Shown piece after piece: positions 33,853-43,201 of a DNA stretch of 64,000 nucleotides. Origin of the DNA: Tianweitania sp. UT-5YL-CI-8. Lineage in GTDB: Bacteria > Pseudomonadota > Alphaproteobacteria > Rhizobiales > Rhizobiaceae. The position numbers and the translations under genes are program-made. The DNA is taken from assembly GCF_030010215.1 (NCBI RefSeq), contig NZ_JASCRR010000010.1, forward strand, positions 1 to 64,000, in the 5' to 3' direction. The notes under the pieces are model-generated. The model searched no databases. It was given only the letters and a program-made list of their open reading frames with translations, and was not told the DNA's origin. Position 1 is the first letter of the stretch, and each line of letters opens with the position of its first letter.

Positions 33853-35058
33853 TTATTCAGCGGGCGCCTGGGCAATGGCCGGCTGACGGCGCAAGGTAAT
33901 CTGCGCCAGCACAAAAGAAATGATCGAGCAGCCGGCAATGCCCGCCACCATCGGCAGCGGCGTGTTGTTGAAGAACAGCGACACGACGAGAATGGCGATT
34001 ACGCCGGATACCAGATGCAGCGTACCCATCAGCGCGGAGGCAGTCCCGGCACGCGTACCGTGATCGTCCAGCGCCAGCACGGAGGACGCAGGGATGACGA
34101 GGCCGAGAAAGCCGTAGCCGACGAACAGCATCGCCGCCAGCACATCGAGCCGGTCGACGCCTGTCGCAAATACGATGAACAGTGCCACCATCGTGACCGC
34201 ATAGCCGCTGACGGCGACGCGCACCACCTGCTTCATGCCGAAGCGCTCCGCCAGCGTGGCGGTGAACTGCGAACTGCCGATGAAGGCGATTGCATTGATG
34301 GCGAAGTACATGCTGTAGACCGTCGGCGACAGGCCGTAGTGCTCGATCAGCACGAAGGACGAGGTCGCGAGATAGGTGAAGAAGCTCGCCACGCCGAAGC
34401 CGCCCATGAAACAGACGCCCAGAAAATAGCGGTCGCGTAGAAGAAACGCGTAGTTGCCGAGAGCGCTCGACACCGTGCTGCCGGCTCGCTGCTCGGCCGG
34501 TCGGGTCTCCTTAAGCTTGGTGAAAACCATGAGCATTGCCAGCAGCGCCGCCCCGGTCACAACCCAGAAGACCGCGCGCCAGCCGAAGGATTCGATGATG
34601 AAGCTGCCGGACAAGGGCGCGAGGATGGGCGACACGCTGAACACCAGCATCAGCAACGACATCAGTTTCGCCGCATCGTTGCCGGTGTGCAGATCGCGCA
34701 CGATGGCACGCGGCACGACCATGCCGGCGCAGGCGCCGAGGCCCTGAATGAAGCGGAAGGCGTTCAGCCATTCGACGCTGGGCGCCAGCGCAGCACCCAC
34801 GCTTCCGAGCGCGAAAAGCGCCAGGCCGAAATAAAGCGGCGCCTTGCGCCCATACATGTCCGACAGCGGCCCGACCACCAACTGCCCCAAGGCCACCGCG
34901 AGGAAGAAAATCTGCAGGCTCATCTGCACCGCGGCCGTGCTCACCTGGAAATCCGCCGCGATGGTGGGCAGCGCCGGCAGATACATGTCGATCGCAAACG
35001 GACCGATCGCCGAAAGCAGGCCGAGAATGAAGGCCGTGCGGAGGAAGCTGGAAGACAT
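33853..35058 (-). CDS. Bcr/CflA family multidrug efflux transporter
   Basis: A 401-residue major-facilitator transporter with twelve hydrophobic helices. The Bcr/CflA signatures FAIDMYLPALPTIAADF in helix 1 and GPLSDMYGRKAPLYFGLALF (motif A after helix 2) and FIQGLGACAGMVVPRAIVRD (motif C region) are present. It would expel drugs or small metabolites with proton uptake. It is divergent from a TetR regulator (35231-35899) with a palindrome between them, a usual repressor-pump pair. Confidence 0.9.
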   Translation of the reverse strand: MSSSFLRTAFILGLLSAIGPFAIDMYLPALPTIAADFQVSTAAVQMSLQIFFLAVALGQLVVGPLSDMYGRKAPLYFGLALFALGSVGAALAPSVEWLNAFRFIQGLGACAGMVVPRAIVRDLHTGNDAAKLMSLLMLVFSVSPILAPLSGSFIIESFGWRAVFWVVTGAALLAMLMVFTKLKETRPAEQRAGSTVSSALGNYAFLLRDRYFLGVCFMGGFGVASFFTYLATSSFVLIEHYGLSPTVYSMYFAINAIAFIGSSQFTATLAERFGMKQVVRVAVSGYAVTMVALFIVFATGVDRLDVLAAMLFVGYGFLGLVIPASSVLALDDHGTRAGTASALMGTLHLVSGVIAILVVSLFFNNTPLPMVAGIAGCSIISFVLAQITLRRQPAIAQAPAE

Positions 35059-35182
35059 GGGTCGAACCTTTGTTCAGACACAAGGCCAACCGCGCTGAAA
35101 ATCCGCACGATGGGTCAATGCCTGATCTCGAAATACGAATGACGGACCGCATCATGTGCGACCCGTCACTCTTGACCAAGGA

Positions 35183-35202
35183 TTTAGACAGTCTTGTCCA
35201 AA
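35183..35202. promoter_or_regulatory. Candidate operator between the Bcr/CflA pump and TetR genes
   Basis: TTTAGACAGTCTTGTCCAAA holds the inverted repeat GACA-GTCT-TGTC (35187-35198) with matching TTT and AAA flanks. It lies 29 bases before the TetR start codon and 125 bases from the pump, in the only gap between them. Its symmetry and position suit TetR binding. Confidence 0.55.
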
Positions 35203-35230
35203 ACGTCAATCACGACTATACAACAAACCC

Positions 35231-35899
35231 ATGACAGCTGACACCGCCACTGACACCCTTTTGCAAAGCCGCTCGCAGAATGCCAAGCGTGTTTCCATCG
35301 TCGAGGCCGCGGCCAGAGTTTTTGCCAGCGAGGGTTTCGCCGCCGCCAATATCGACGTCATAGCAACCGAAGCCGGCGTCTCGCGCCAGACCGTCTATAA
35401 TCATCACGGCGATAAGGAGACCCTGTTCGTCGCCGTGGTCCGCGAGATCACCGACCGCGCCAATGCGCGTTTTTTCGAAACCCTCGACAGCTTCCCCGAC
35501 CGTCCACAAGATCTTCACGCCGAACTTGTCGAGTTCGCCCTGCGCTTGACCCGGAACTGCATCTGTAACCGCGACAGCAAATTCCTGCGCAAGATGATCC
35601 TGATGGAAGGCTCACGCTATCCCGCCTTGTTCCTGCATTGGCGCGAAGAGGGCCCGGGCCGCGTCTCGTCGGCGCTGGCAGCGCGCTTTGCCCGGCTCGC
35701 TTTGTCAGGATGGCTCGAACTGGCCGACCCAGATGTCGCCGCGCGCCAGTTCTTCGCGCTGATCAATGCCGACCTGCACATCTCAACCATGCTGGGCGAC
35801 AATCCGAGCGAGGAGCAGTTGCGGATATCCGCCGACAACGCGGTGAAGACCTTCCTGCGTGCCTTCGGCAAGCAGCCCCGCTCTGGCCTCTCGGCATGA
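35231..35899 (+). CDS. TetR/AcrR family transcriptional regulator
   Basis: A 222-residue regulator with the TetR helix-turn-helix at about residues 22-68 (VEAAARVFASEGFAAANIDV, then GVSRQTVYNHHGDKETLF) and an AefR-like C-terminal domain. The ATG at 35231 is used; the longer frame would run through the presumed operator. It is divergent from the Bcr/CflA pump and most likely represses it and itself, with relief by a pump substrate. The sspB gene follows 80 bases later and is read separately. Confidence 0.88.
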   Translation: MTADTATDTLLQSRSQNAKRVSIVEAAARVFASEGFAAANIDVIATEAGVSRQTVYNHHGDKETLFVAVVREITDRANARFFETLDSFPDRPQDLHAELVEFALRLTRNCICNRDSKFLRKMILMEGSRYPALFLHWREEGPGRVSSALAARFARLALSGWLELADPDVAARQFFALINADLHISTMLGDNPSEEQLRISADNAVKTFLRAFGKQPRSGLSA

Positions 35900-35978
35900 C
35901 GACGTTATATCTGGTTTACGCCGGGCCAAAGCTTGATTACAGCTAAGCCGACGATTCACCGGAAGCGCTTACCGACCC

Positions 35979-36515
35979 ATGGCCGAAGACCAGATCCGAT
36001 ATGACATTCTCGCCCAGGAAGCGTTGCGCGGAGTGATGCGCAAGGTCCTGGCCGAGGTCGCGCGGACCGGCCTGCCCGGCAACCATCATTTTTTCATCAC
36101 CTTCATGACCGGCGCGCCTGGCGTGCGCATTTCCAGCCGTCTGCGCGAGCGCTACCCAGAACAGATGACCATCGTCATCCAGTTCCAATATTGGGACCTG
36201 AAGGTCACCGAAACCGGCTTCGAAATCGGCCTGTCCTTCTCCGATGTGCCCGAGAAGCTCGAAATCCCCTATTCGGCAGTTCGCGGCTTCTATGACCCGT
36301 CCGTCAATTTCGAGCTCGAATTCGACGTCAAGTCCGAACCGGTGGCTGAGCAGCCCATCGCAGTCGTCCCGGAGCCGATCAAGGCGGTGCCCGCGCCCGC
36401 CGAACGCAAGCCGGCAGCAGTCAAAAAGCAGGACGACAAGAGCGGCGAGGCCCCTTCAGCCGAAGCCGGCAAGGGTGCGGACGTCGTCTCGCTGGATGCC
36501 TTCCGCAAGAAGTGA
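35979..36515 (+). CDS. sspB: SspB-alpha, ClpXP adaptor for ssrA-tagged proteins
   Basis: A 178-residue alphaproteobacterial SspB. The substrate-binding domain covers residues 1-125 (IRYDILAQEALRGVMRKVLA, then NHHFFITFMTGAPGVRIS, and FQYWDLKVTETGFEIGLSF), followed by a Pro/Ala/Lys-rich linker and a C-terminal ClpX-docking tail ADVVSLDAFRKK. It delivers proteins carrying the ssrA tag (ANDNYAEARLAA here) to ClpXP; the ssrA gene is only 3.8 kb away. GGAAG precedes the ATG. Two small genes follow in the same direction. Confidence 0.95.
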   Translation: MAEDQIRYDILAQEALRGVMRKVLAEVARTGLPGNHHFFITFMTGAPGVRISSRLRERYPEQMTIVIQFQYWDLKVTETGFEIGLSFSDVPEKLEIPYSAVRGFYDPSVNFELEFDVKSEPVAEQPIAVVPEPIKAVPAPAERKPAAVKKQDDKSGEAPSAEAGKGADVVSLDAFRKK

Positions 36516-36529
36516 GGCTGCGGCCTGAA

Positions 36530-36730
36530 ATGGCTGATATCGTCAACCTCAGGCAGTTCAAAAAGCGCAAGGCGCGCGCCGAACACGATGCAGCAGCCGA
36601 GCAGAACCGTCTGCTGCATGGTCGCACCAAGGCCGACAAGCAGCGCGACCGGCATGAGGCCGACAACGCGACCCGCTTTATCGACGCGCATCGCCGCGGA
36701 AAATCCGATCCCGGCGACACCAACGCATGA
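36530..36730 (+). CDS. DUF4169 family small protein
   Basis: A 66-residue, highly charged protein (MADIVNLRQFKKRKARAEHD at the start), matching DUF4169, a short alphaproteobacterial family found between sspB and a ribbon-helix-helix gene. The ATG at 36530 comes 15 bases after the sspB stop, and the stop overlaps the next start (ATGA, 36727-36730). It is probably one long helix, rich in Arg, Lys and His; it has no signal or membrane segment. Function unknown. Confidence 0.85.
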   Translation: MADIVNLRQFKKRKARAEHDAAAEQNRLLHGRTKADKQRDRHEADNATRFIDAHRRGKSDPGDTNA

Positions 36731-36951
36731 CCGGCGTTCAGAAGCGCTCGATCTCGATCCGCGGCCACCGCACCAGCTATTCGCTCGAACAGCCCTTCTA
36801 CGACGAGCTTCTGCGCATCGCCGAGGAAAAGGAACTGCCGCTCGCGGCCTTGGTCGCTGAAATCGACGCCGCCCGCCCGCGCCAATCCAACCTATCGTCG
36901 GCGCTGCGCGTCTTCGTGCTGGACTGGGTGCGAGGCAGCCGGGGTCAATGA
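36727..36951 (+). CDS. Ribbon-helix-helix domain protein
   Basis: A 74-residue protein with a ribbon-helix-helix pattern: a short beta strand (RSISIRGHRTSYSLE) followed by two helices (QPFYDELLRIAEEKELPLAA and LVAEIDAAR...), the fold of small DNA-binding repressors. It overlaps the DUF4169 gene by four bases and is the last gene of the sspB run. It could be a regulator, but members of this family are mostly uncharacterised. Confidence 0.82.
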   Translation: MTGVQKRSISIRGHRTSYSLEQPFYDELLRIAEEKELPLAALVAEIDAARPRQSNLSSALRVFVLDWVRGSRGQ

Positions 36952-37145
36952 CGCCCGCGATATAGCTACCCCACGATGACGGACACAGCATCGACCAGCG
37001 AAACCGTGGATAAAGATTAGCCCCTTTCCCGCCAAGCCGTTGATCTCCCAGGCGTTACAATATGTGTCCAGCCATTTTGCTCACCTCTCCAGAACCGGTC
37101 GCATAATCACGCCAGCAGAGGCGCAAAGAGGAGGTGCGATTGTAT

Positions 37146-40100
37146 TTAAAACAACCCATCCAGCTTGAGCGGCGCGATAGGCTGCGGTTGCGGCGATGGC
37201 GCAGGTTGCGGCGCGCGCTCGGCCTGCTCCTGCTCGCGGCGTGCTTGCTCCGCCTTCGCCCTGGCGGCAAGACGGGCTTCTTCGGCGATGCGCCGTTGCT
37301 CGAGCGCCTCCGCCTCCGCTTTTGCCTTGGCCTCCGCCTCCGCCTCGGCTTTTGCCTTGGCTTCCGCCTCGGCCTTCGCCCGCGCCTCTTCTTCGGCGCG
37401 GATGCGCGCTTCTTTCTCACGCCGGGCCGCTTCTTCGGCGGCACGCTTGCGCTGTGCATCCAACTCGGAGAAGTAGCGCGCCTCGCGGCGGAGCCGCTGC
37501 TTTTCCAGAAGCTCGGCCTGCATCGCTTCGACCCGCGCCTGCTCTTTCTCCAGCGCCCGCTGGGTCAGGAACTGTGCCAAAGGTTCCGTGTCGAACAGCC
37601 GCTCCGCATTGACCGGCGTGCCTTCAAGCACAAAACGCAGCGACGGTTCCGAGCCGGCAATCGCTTCGTCACCTGCCTGGTAGGAGATGGTGCCGCTCGA
37701 CGCGACATTGCTTTGGGCAAGATCGACACGCAGATCGGCCGACAGCGCAGCGGATGCGTTTTCCAGCGTCACGGGCGGAATGCGCAACACGCCGCCGGCA
37801 ACGGTGAAGGCCACGTCTACCGGCTTGGCGGCAAAGCGCCCATCGGTCGCGATGTCCGGCGCGAACTCGGCCACCCGTGCGGCATCAATGTCGCGGCCGA
37901 TTGCATCTGCGCTGGCGATGAAGCCCTTGAACGCATTGGGATTGAGCCGGTCGATGACGATGTCGCTGAGCGCTGCCGTACCCGATCCCGACAGGCTGGC
38001 GAACAACCCATCCAGTGTCTTGCCGCTCGCCGTCAAAGACGCAGTGAGCTTCCCCGTGCCGTTGAGGCCGGAATCGGCCAGCGCGCTCTGCAGATCGACG
38101 CCGTCAAGGCTGAACTGGGCCGACAAAAGACCGGTGCCGCCTTCGTTCTTGATCTCCGCGAGCCCGGTCAGCTTGCCGTCGAACAGCGTTGTGGCGAGAT
38201 CCGATACCCGCAAGGCTTGAGGCGACACCATGAGCGACAGTTTCGCGTCATAGGCAGTCATGGCCGGACCCGCCGAAAGCGTTCCGGCCGCTATATCCAG
38301 ATCGGCGGCGAAGGGCGCGACCGACTTCTGCGCAAAGGGCGTTTCTCTGGCGGCCTCGTCGGCCCCCAGTATCGGGTCGCCCAGAAGCATCGCGGCGAAA
38401 GGCGCAAGGTCCAACTCGTCGAGTTGCAGCGCCCCGCTCAGCTTCGGCACTCCATCCACGACCGCCAGGTTCACGTCTCCCGCCACGGACGCCTCGTTGA
38501 CCGCGCCGGTCAGGTCGTTGAGCACCAGGAGGCCATTGGCATAGTCGGCCTCGGTCGTCAGGTTGAGCGCGGTGCCGACGCCCATGCCCGGCAGGCCGAG
38601 CCCCGTGGTCATCAGCCATGGCTCGATGTCCTCGGCCTCGAGCGTGACCTTGCCGCGAACGGTCGGCCCCTGCTCGCCAAAGCCTGCCATACCGTCGAAA
38701 CCGGCGGTGATGCCGTCGCCCCGGAATGCCGCGGTCGTCGTAAGCCCTTCCGCCAGCGTTCCCTTGGCATTGAGGTCGACAGCGCCCTGCCCGGTCATAC
38801 CCAGCGGCAAGGTCTGCAGCCCGGCAAGCGCCAGAAGCTGTGTCGCGTCGTCGTTGTTTGCGGTGAGGCTGAAGGTCAGGGGCGCTTCCCGCGGCGCGGC
38901 GCGGTCGCCTTCGCCAGACAGGGTGACGGAGAATTTCGAGCCGCCCGCCTCGCCTTGCCCGCTCAGGGCAAGGCCCGTGCTGCCGTCATCGTTGCCAGCG
39001 ACACTGGCCACCACGTCGAGCTGGGCATCGGTGAACAAGGCGCCATGCGCCTCGGCGCGTGCGGCAAGCTCCTGCAAGGGTCGGTTGTCGGGGAACTGCC
39101 CGGCGCCCAGCTTGATCAGCGGGGCGAGATCGACAGCCACCAGCGAGGCATCGATATTACCGGTCGGCTCGGTGGCGAAATCGCTGACACGGCCCGTTGC
39201 GCTAAGCGATGCACCCGCAAGCCCGCCGATCGACAGCCGGTCGATCTCCAGCACACCCTTGCGCAGCCGAAGCGCGGTATCAAGCGTGTCGGCCGTCATG
39301 CCGCCAACCGTGACCGGACCTGCGACAATGTCGAAGTCGAGATCGCGTTCGCCGAAGCGGTTGAGGCCGTCTTCGGTCACGAACAGCGAACTGAACGCCC
39401 GCAGACCGTCGAGGTCGAGCGCATTGCCCCTGAGTTGAAGGCTCATCGACGGCCGCGCGTCACCGCCTTCGGCACTTTCCAGTTCGCCGGTGAACTTGGC
39501 GTCGCCAAGGATCAGCTCAGCATTCTTGAAGCTTTGCTTGGCGCGGGTCATGTCGACATTGGCGCTGAAGCCGGCAGCGGGCAGCCGGCGGACCGCCTCG
39601 TTGACATCGCTCGACACCCAGGCGGCAAAGCCGGAGGGCTGCGCCACCGCCAGAAGCAGATTGCCTTTGAAGCCGATCCCGGCACCCGTGGCGAGATAGC
39701 CGTCCGCCTCAAGAGTGGTCCGGCCCGGCAAGGTCGCGGCGGCGGATTTGATGAGCCAGCCGCCATCGGTCGGCTCGGCGGACAGCCGCACGTCGCGCAC
39801 CGTCGTGTCGCCCGCCACGACCGCCGGGAGGCTGACTTCGACCGTGCCCGGAATAGACGGCTGCGGCAGGCCGGCAAGCGTCCTTTCCAAGGCATCAAGC
39901 CTCTGTGGGACCGTCAGCGCACTGCCGCGCTCACCGCCCACCGCCTCGTCGAAGCGCACCTGCGCGCCCTTGGCGGTCACGGCGAAGCTGGGCTCGGCGC
40001 CAAGCTTGATGTCGGCGCTCCCATCGGCGGTGTAGGGATTTTCCAGCGGTCCGGTTTCGAAGCGGAAGGCGCTGATCGCCAGATCGTCATGCCGAAGCGC

Positions 40101-40913
40101 GAAATCGCCGCTCAAGCGCATGCCGGGGTCGTCGGTCTTGGTCTTGGGCGCAGCATCCGGCGCAATTTCCTCTTCAGGTGCGGTCAAAACCCTGAACGTG
40201 CCAGCATAGTGTCCGGCGCCTCCGGTCAGGCCGGCATTGCCGTCGGCCTCGATCGTAAAGGGCGAGCCATAGGCCTGTGTCCTCAGCCGGACGCGCATCT
40301 GACCGTCATCGCCGACGGTTCCGGTCGAGGCCGATAGCGTCATGCCGCGCCCGTCCAGACCAAACACGCCGTCGAGCCGCCACGGCCCGGCAATGGACTT
40401 GGCCGAAACGTCGGCATTGATGCCGGAAAGCGTATGGCTCGCGCCGCTGGCGCCGCGCTCGACCATCAGCGTGCCGTCGGTGACCGTCAGCTTCTCTATC
40501 GCGACCTGCTTTGGATCGAAGCGCGTCGAAGGCCGGATCGACCAGTCGATGAGGCCGTCCTTGTCGACCCGGATTGTCGCCGTCGGCCGCTCCAGCCGCA
40601 TGTCAAAAATGAGGAACTCGCCGCGCATGAAGGGCGCCAGTTCGGCATCCATCGAAAACGTTTCGACCGTCATAGCCGGCTTGCCATCGCCGATGCCGGC
40701 AACAGAGACATTTGAGAAGGTCACCGATGGAAACGGCAGCAGCCGCGCGGACGAGATGCCTCCAACGGTAACGGGACGGCCCAAGATGGTGCTCGCCTCC
40801 GCTTCGAAGTCGGCTTTGTAGTTGGTCCAGTTGATAAAAAGCGGCCCGACCAGCGCCGCAAGCAGCGCCAGGACGAAAAGACCGCCGAAAAAGACGAAAA
40901 GACGTGCGAGCAT
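37146..40913 (-). CDS. AsmA family protein, very large
   Basis: A 1255-residue protein with one N-terminal membrane anchor (residues 4-27, VFFGGLFVLALLAALVGPLF), an AsmA domain (INWTNYKADFEAEASTILGR) and a long beta-rich body of repeating strands, as in AsmA/TamB-type bridge proteins that carry lipids across the periplasm. The last 90 residues are very different: a charged Ala/Glu/Arg/Lys helix (many EAEAKAKAEAEA repeats), then a Pro/Gln-rich stretch and PIAPLKLDGLF. The charged helix and Pro-rich piece are unusual for the family. It stands alone. Role in outer membrane assembly is inferred from the family. Confidence 0.88.
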   Translation of the reverse strand: MLARLFVFFGGLFVLALLAALVGPLFINWTNYKADFEAEASTILGRPVTVGGISSARLLPFPSVTFSNVSVAGIGDGKPAMTVETFSMDAELAPFMRGEFLIFDMRLERPTATIRVDKDGLIDWSIRPSTRFDPKQVAIEKLTVTDGTLMVERGASGASHTLSGINADVSAKSIAGPWRLDGVFGLDGRGMTLSASTGTVGDDGQMRVRLRTQAYGSPFTIEADGNAGLTGGAGHYAGTFRVLTAPEEEIAPDAAPKTKTDDPGMRLSGDFALRHDDLAISAFRFETGPLENPYTADGSADIKLGAEPSFAVTAKGAQVRFDEAVGGERGSALTVPQRLDALERTLAGLPQPSIPGTVEVSLPAVVAGDTTVRDVRLSAEPTDGGWLIKSAAATLPGRTTLEADGYLATGAGIGFKGNLLLAVAQPSGFAAWVSSDVNEAVRRLPAAGFSANVDMTRAKQSFKNAELILGDAKFTGELESAEGGDARPSMSLQLRGNALDLDGLRAFSSLFVTEDGLNRFGERDLDFDIVAGPVTVGGMTADTLDTALRLRKGVLEIDRLSIGGLAGASLSATGRVSDFATEPTGNIDASLVAVDLAPLIKLGAGQFPDNRPLQELAARAEAHGALFTDAQLDVVASVAGNDDGSTGLALSGQGEAGGSKFSVTLSGEGDRAAPREAPLTFSLTANNDDATQLLALAGLQTLPLGMTGQGAVDLNAKGTLAEGLTTTAAFRGDGITAGFDGMAGFGEQGPTVRGKVTLEAEDIEPWLMTTGLGLPGMGVGTALNLTTEADYANGLLVLNDLTGAVNEASVAGDVNLAVVDGVPKLSGALQLDELDLAPFAAMLLGDPILGADEAARETPFAQKSVAPFAADLDIAAGTLSAGPAMTAYDAKLSLMVSPQALRVSDLATTLFDGKLTGLAEIKNEGGTGLLSAQFSLDGVDLQSALADSGLNGTGKLTASLTASGKTLDGLFASLSGSGTAALSDIVIDRLNPNAFKGFIASADAIGRDIDAARVAEFAPDIATDGRFAAKPVDVAFTVAGGVLRIPPVTLENASAALSADLRVDLAQSNVASSGTISYQAGDEAIAGSEPSLRFVLEGTPVNAERLFDTEPLAQFLTQRALEKEQARVEAMQAELLEKQRLRREARYFSELDAQRKRAAEEAARREKEARIRAEEEARAKAEAEAKAKAEAEAEAKAKAEAEALEQRRIAEEARLAARAKAEQARREQEQAERAPQPAPSPQPQPIAPLKLDGLF

Positions 40914-41025
40914 GGCCTCGTTGACAAACCGGAGAGTCGGGGCACACCCGTACTTTAGAGCAAGATGCGTGTCGATAAAGTGGCAATCGAACCGTATCGG
41001 TACCCCTGAGACCGATCCTAGGCGT

Positions 41026-42435
41026 TCAAAGCGGCAGCATTTTGCCCGGGTTCATGATGCCGAGCGGGTCGAGCGCCTGCTTGATCGTGCGCATCAGCGC
41101 CACGCCATGGCCATGCTCGCGCTCCATGAACGCAACCTTGCCTTGCCCGATGCCGTGCTCGCCTGTGCAGGTGCCGTCCATGGCAATCGCACGCTCCGCA
41201 AGCCGCGTCACGAAGGCCTCGGCCTTGGCGATCTCAGCGGGATCGTTCGGGTCCATCAGCACCAGAACATGGAAATTGCCGTCGCCGACATGGCCGACGA
41301 TGGGCGCGACCAGGCCGGCCTGGGCAATGTCGGCCTCCGTCTCGGCGATGCATTCGGCAAGCCGCGAGATCGGCACACAGGCGTCCGTTGAAAGCGCGCG
41401 CGAGCCCGGCCGCAGGCTCTGCGAGGCCCAATAAGCCTCATGCCGCGCCTTCCACAGCTTGGCCCGCTCCTCGGCCACCGTGGTCCACAGGAAGGGTCCG
41501 CCGCCGAACTCGCTGGCGATTTCGCCAAAGCTTTCCGCCTGCTCGGCCACACCCGCCTCGCTGCCATGGAACTCCACGAACAGGCAGGGGCTTTCGGGAT
41601 AGTCGAGGTTGGAATAAATCTTCATCGCCCGCATCTGCAGTGCGTTGACCAGTTCGATACGGGCCACCGGAATGCCCATCTGGATGGTCATGATGACAGC
41701 GTTGCAGGCAGCCTCGACGCTCGGGAACGGGCAGACCCCGCCCGAAATCGCCTGCGGAATGCCCTGCAGCCGCAAGGTGATCTCGGTGATGACGCCCAAA
41801 GTGCCTTCGGAGCCGACGAGCAAACGCGTCAGGTCGTAGCCGGACGAACTTTTGCGCGCGCGGCTCGCCGTGGTGACGATCTCGCCGTCGGCCATCACAG
41901 CCTTCAGCGACAGGACGTTTTCGCGCATGGTTCCATACCGCACCGCATTGGTGCCGGAGGCGCGCGTCGCGGTCATGCCGCCCAGGCTGGCATTGGCGCC
42001 GGGATCGATGGGAAAGAACAGGCCGGTGTCGCGCAGATGCGTATTCAAGGCCTCGCGGGTGACGCCCGCCTGTACCGTACAGTCGAGGTCCTCGGCATTG
42101 ACGGACAGCACCTTGTCCATGCGGCTCGTGTCGATGGAGATGCCGCCGGCCGGCGCATTGACGTGGCCTTCGAGCGACGTTCCGGTGCCGAAGGCGATGA
42201 CCGGCACGCGGTGTTCGGCGCAGGCGCGGACGATTTCCTGCACCTCCTCGGTCGTCTCGACGAAGGCGACGCCATCAGGCAGTTGATTCGGCAGATATGT
42301 GGTGGTGTGGCCGTGCTGTTCGCGGATCGACTGCCCGGACTGGAAGCGTTCGCCGAAGCGCTGCTTGAATATCCCCAGCACGGTGGCGATGCCCGCCTCG
42401 TTGCGTTGCATGACCTTGAGGTCCTTGAGCGCCAT
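41026..42435 (-). CDS. FAD-linked 2-hydroxyacid oxidase/dehydrogenase (GlcD/D-LDH type)
   Basis: A 469-residue enzyme of the FAD_binding_4/FAD-oxidase C family. The flavin-binding section shows VPVIAFGTGTSLEGHVNAP, FFPIDPGANASLGGMTATRA and the LVGSEGTLGVITEITLRL run; the C-terminal domain has the VGHVGDGNFHVL motif and ends CTGEHGIGQGKVAFM...NPGKMLPL. Likely substrates are D-lactate, glycolate or another D-2-hydroxyacid. The start is at 42435, with GGAGG 10 bases upstream. It is divergent from a thioesterase gene; no glcE or glcF lies nearby. Confidence 0.9.
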   Translation of the reverse strand: MALKDLKVMQRNEAGIATVLGIFKQRFGERFQSGQSIREQHGHTTTYLPNQLPDGVAFVETTEEVQEIVRACAEHRVPVIAFGTGTSLEGHVNAPAGGISIDTSRMDKVLSVNAEDLDCTVQAGVTREALNTHLRDTGLFFPIDPGANASLGGMTATRASGTNAVRYGTMRENVLSLKAVMADGEIVTTASRARKSSSGYDLTRLLVGSEGTLGVITEITLRLQGIPQAISGGVCPFPSVEAACNAVIMTIQMGIPVARIELVNALQMRAMKIYSNLDYPESPCLFVEFHGSEAGVAEQAESFGEIASEFGGGPFLWTTVAEERAKLWKARHEAYWASQSLRPGSRALSTDACVPISRLAECIAETEADIAQAGLVAPIVGHVGDGNFHVLVLMDPNDPAEIAKAEAFVTRLAERAIAMDGTCTGEHGIGQGKVAFMEREHGHGVALMRTIKQALDPLGIMNPGKMLPL

Positions 42436-42530
42436 GATCCCGTCGCCTCCCTGTCCGTTCCGCCTTGCGGAGCTTTTACCGCAGCGTAATCTCGTACCGT
42501 CGAAGTTTTGTCCAGCCCGCCGGAGAACAG

Positions 42531-43019
42531 ATGACTGCCCTGCCCGCTCCCTACATCTCCCCGCCCATGACGGTCGAAGACGCATGGATCGATTATAACG
42601 GGCACCTCAACATGGCCTACTACCATGTCCTGTTCGATCGCAGCGTGGACTATCTGTTCGAGGCGCTTGGTCTCGGCGAAGCCTATCGCGAAAAACGCGG
42701 CGGAACGACATATGCCGCCGAAGTCCATGTCTGCTACGTCAGGGAACTGCATCGCGGCGCCACCGTCGTCGTGTCGAACCAAGTGATCGACCACGACGCC
42801 AAGCGCCTCCATGTCTATCAGGAACTGCGCCATGCCGAAGGCTGGCTCGCGGCGACATCGGAAAGCCTGACGCTGCATGTCGACACCAGCGGCCCTAAAG
42901 TGGTGCCCTTTCCTACGGACATTCTGAAGAAGATCGCAGCCATGCAGAATGCCCATGCCGTTCTGCCGAAGCCGGACCGCATCGGCCGCGCGGTGGGGAT
43001 TCCCAGGAGATCATCCTGA
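42531..43019 (+). CDS. Acyl-CoA thioesterase, hot-dog fold
   Basis: A 162-residue 4-hydroxybenzoyl-CoA thioesterase-type protein. The active-site region is VEDAWIDYNGHLNMAYYHVL (residues 14-33), with the Asp-Tyr-Asn-Gly-His motif of the family, then VHVCYVRELHRGATVVVSNQ in the central strand. It hydrolyses a short or aromatic acyl-CoA; the family often serves carnitine or aromatic breakdown. ATG 42531 has GGAGAA just upstream. It is divergent from the oxidase gene, with 95 bases between the starts. Confidence 0.85.
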   Translation: MTALPAPYISPPMTVEDAWIDYNGHLNMAYYHVLFDRSVDYLFEALGLGEAYREKRGGTTYAAEVHVCYVRELHRGATVVVSNQVIDHDAKRLHVYQELRHAEGWLAATSESLTLHVDTSGPKVVPFPTDILKKIAAMQNAHAVLPKPDRIGRAVGIPRRSS

Positions 43020-43201
43020 CGAAGGCGGCGCACCCGCCGAAAAGCGGAGCATCGGCAACACTCTGCGATGGCACTGTTGCGGGGAAGTCTCGCTATCGTG
43101 GAATTGCCGCTGGAGGCGCCGATCTTATCCTTAACAAGCCGTAAACGACATCCTAAGGTGTCGCCAAACAACAAGTGCATATCGTCTATGGGATGAGGGA
43201 C

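Noticed and set aside
37134-40337. A very long plus-strand frame (1067 codons) opposite the AsmA gene
   Set aside because: It is a mirror frame of high-GC coding DNA; its composition (Arg, His, Gln, Gly) shows no domain, and the AsmA reading is clear.
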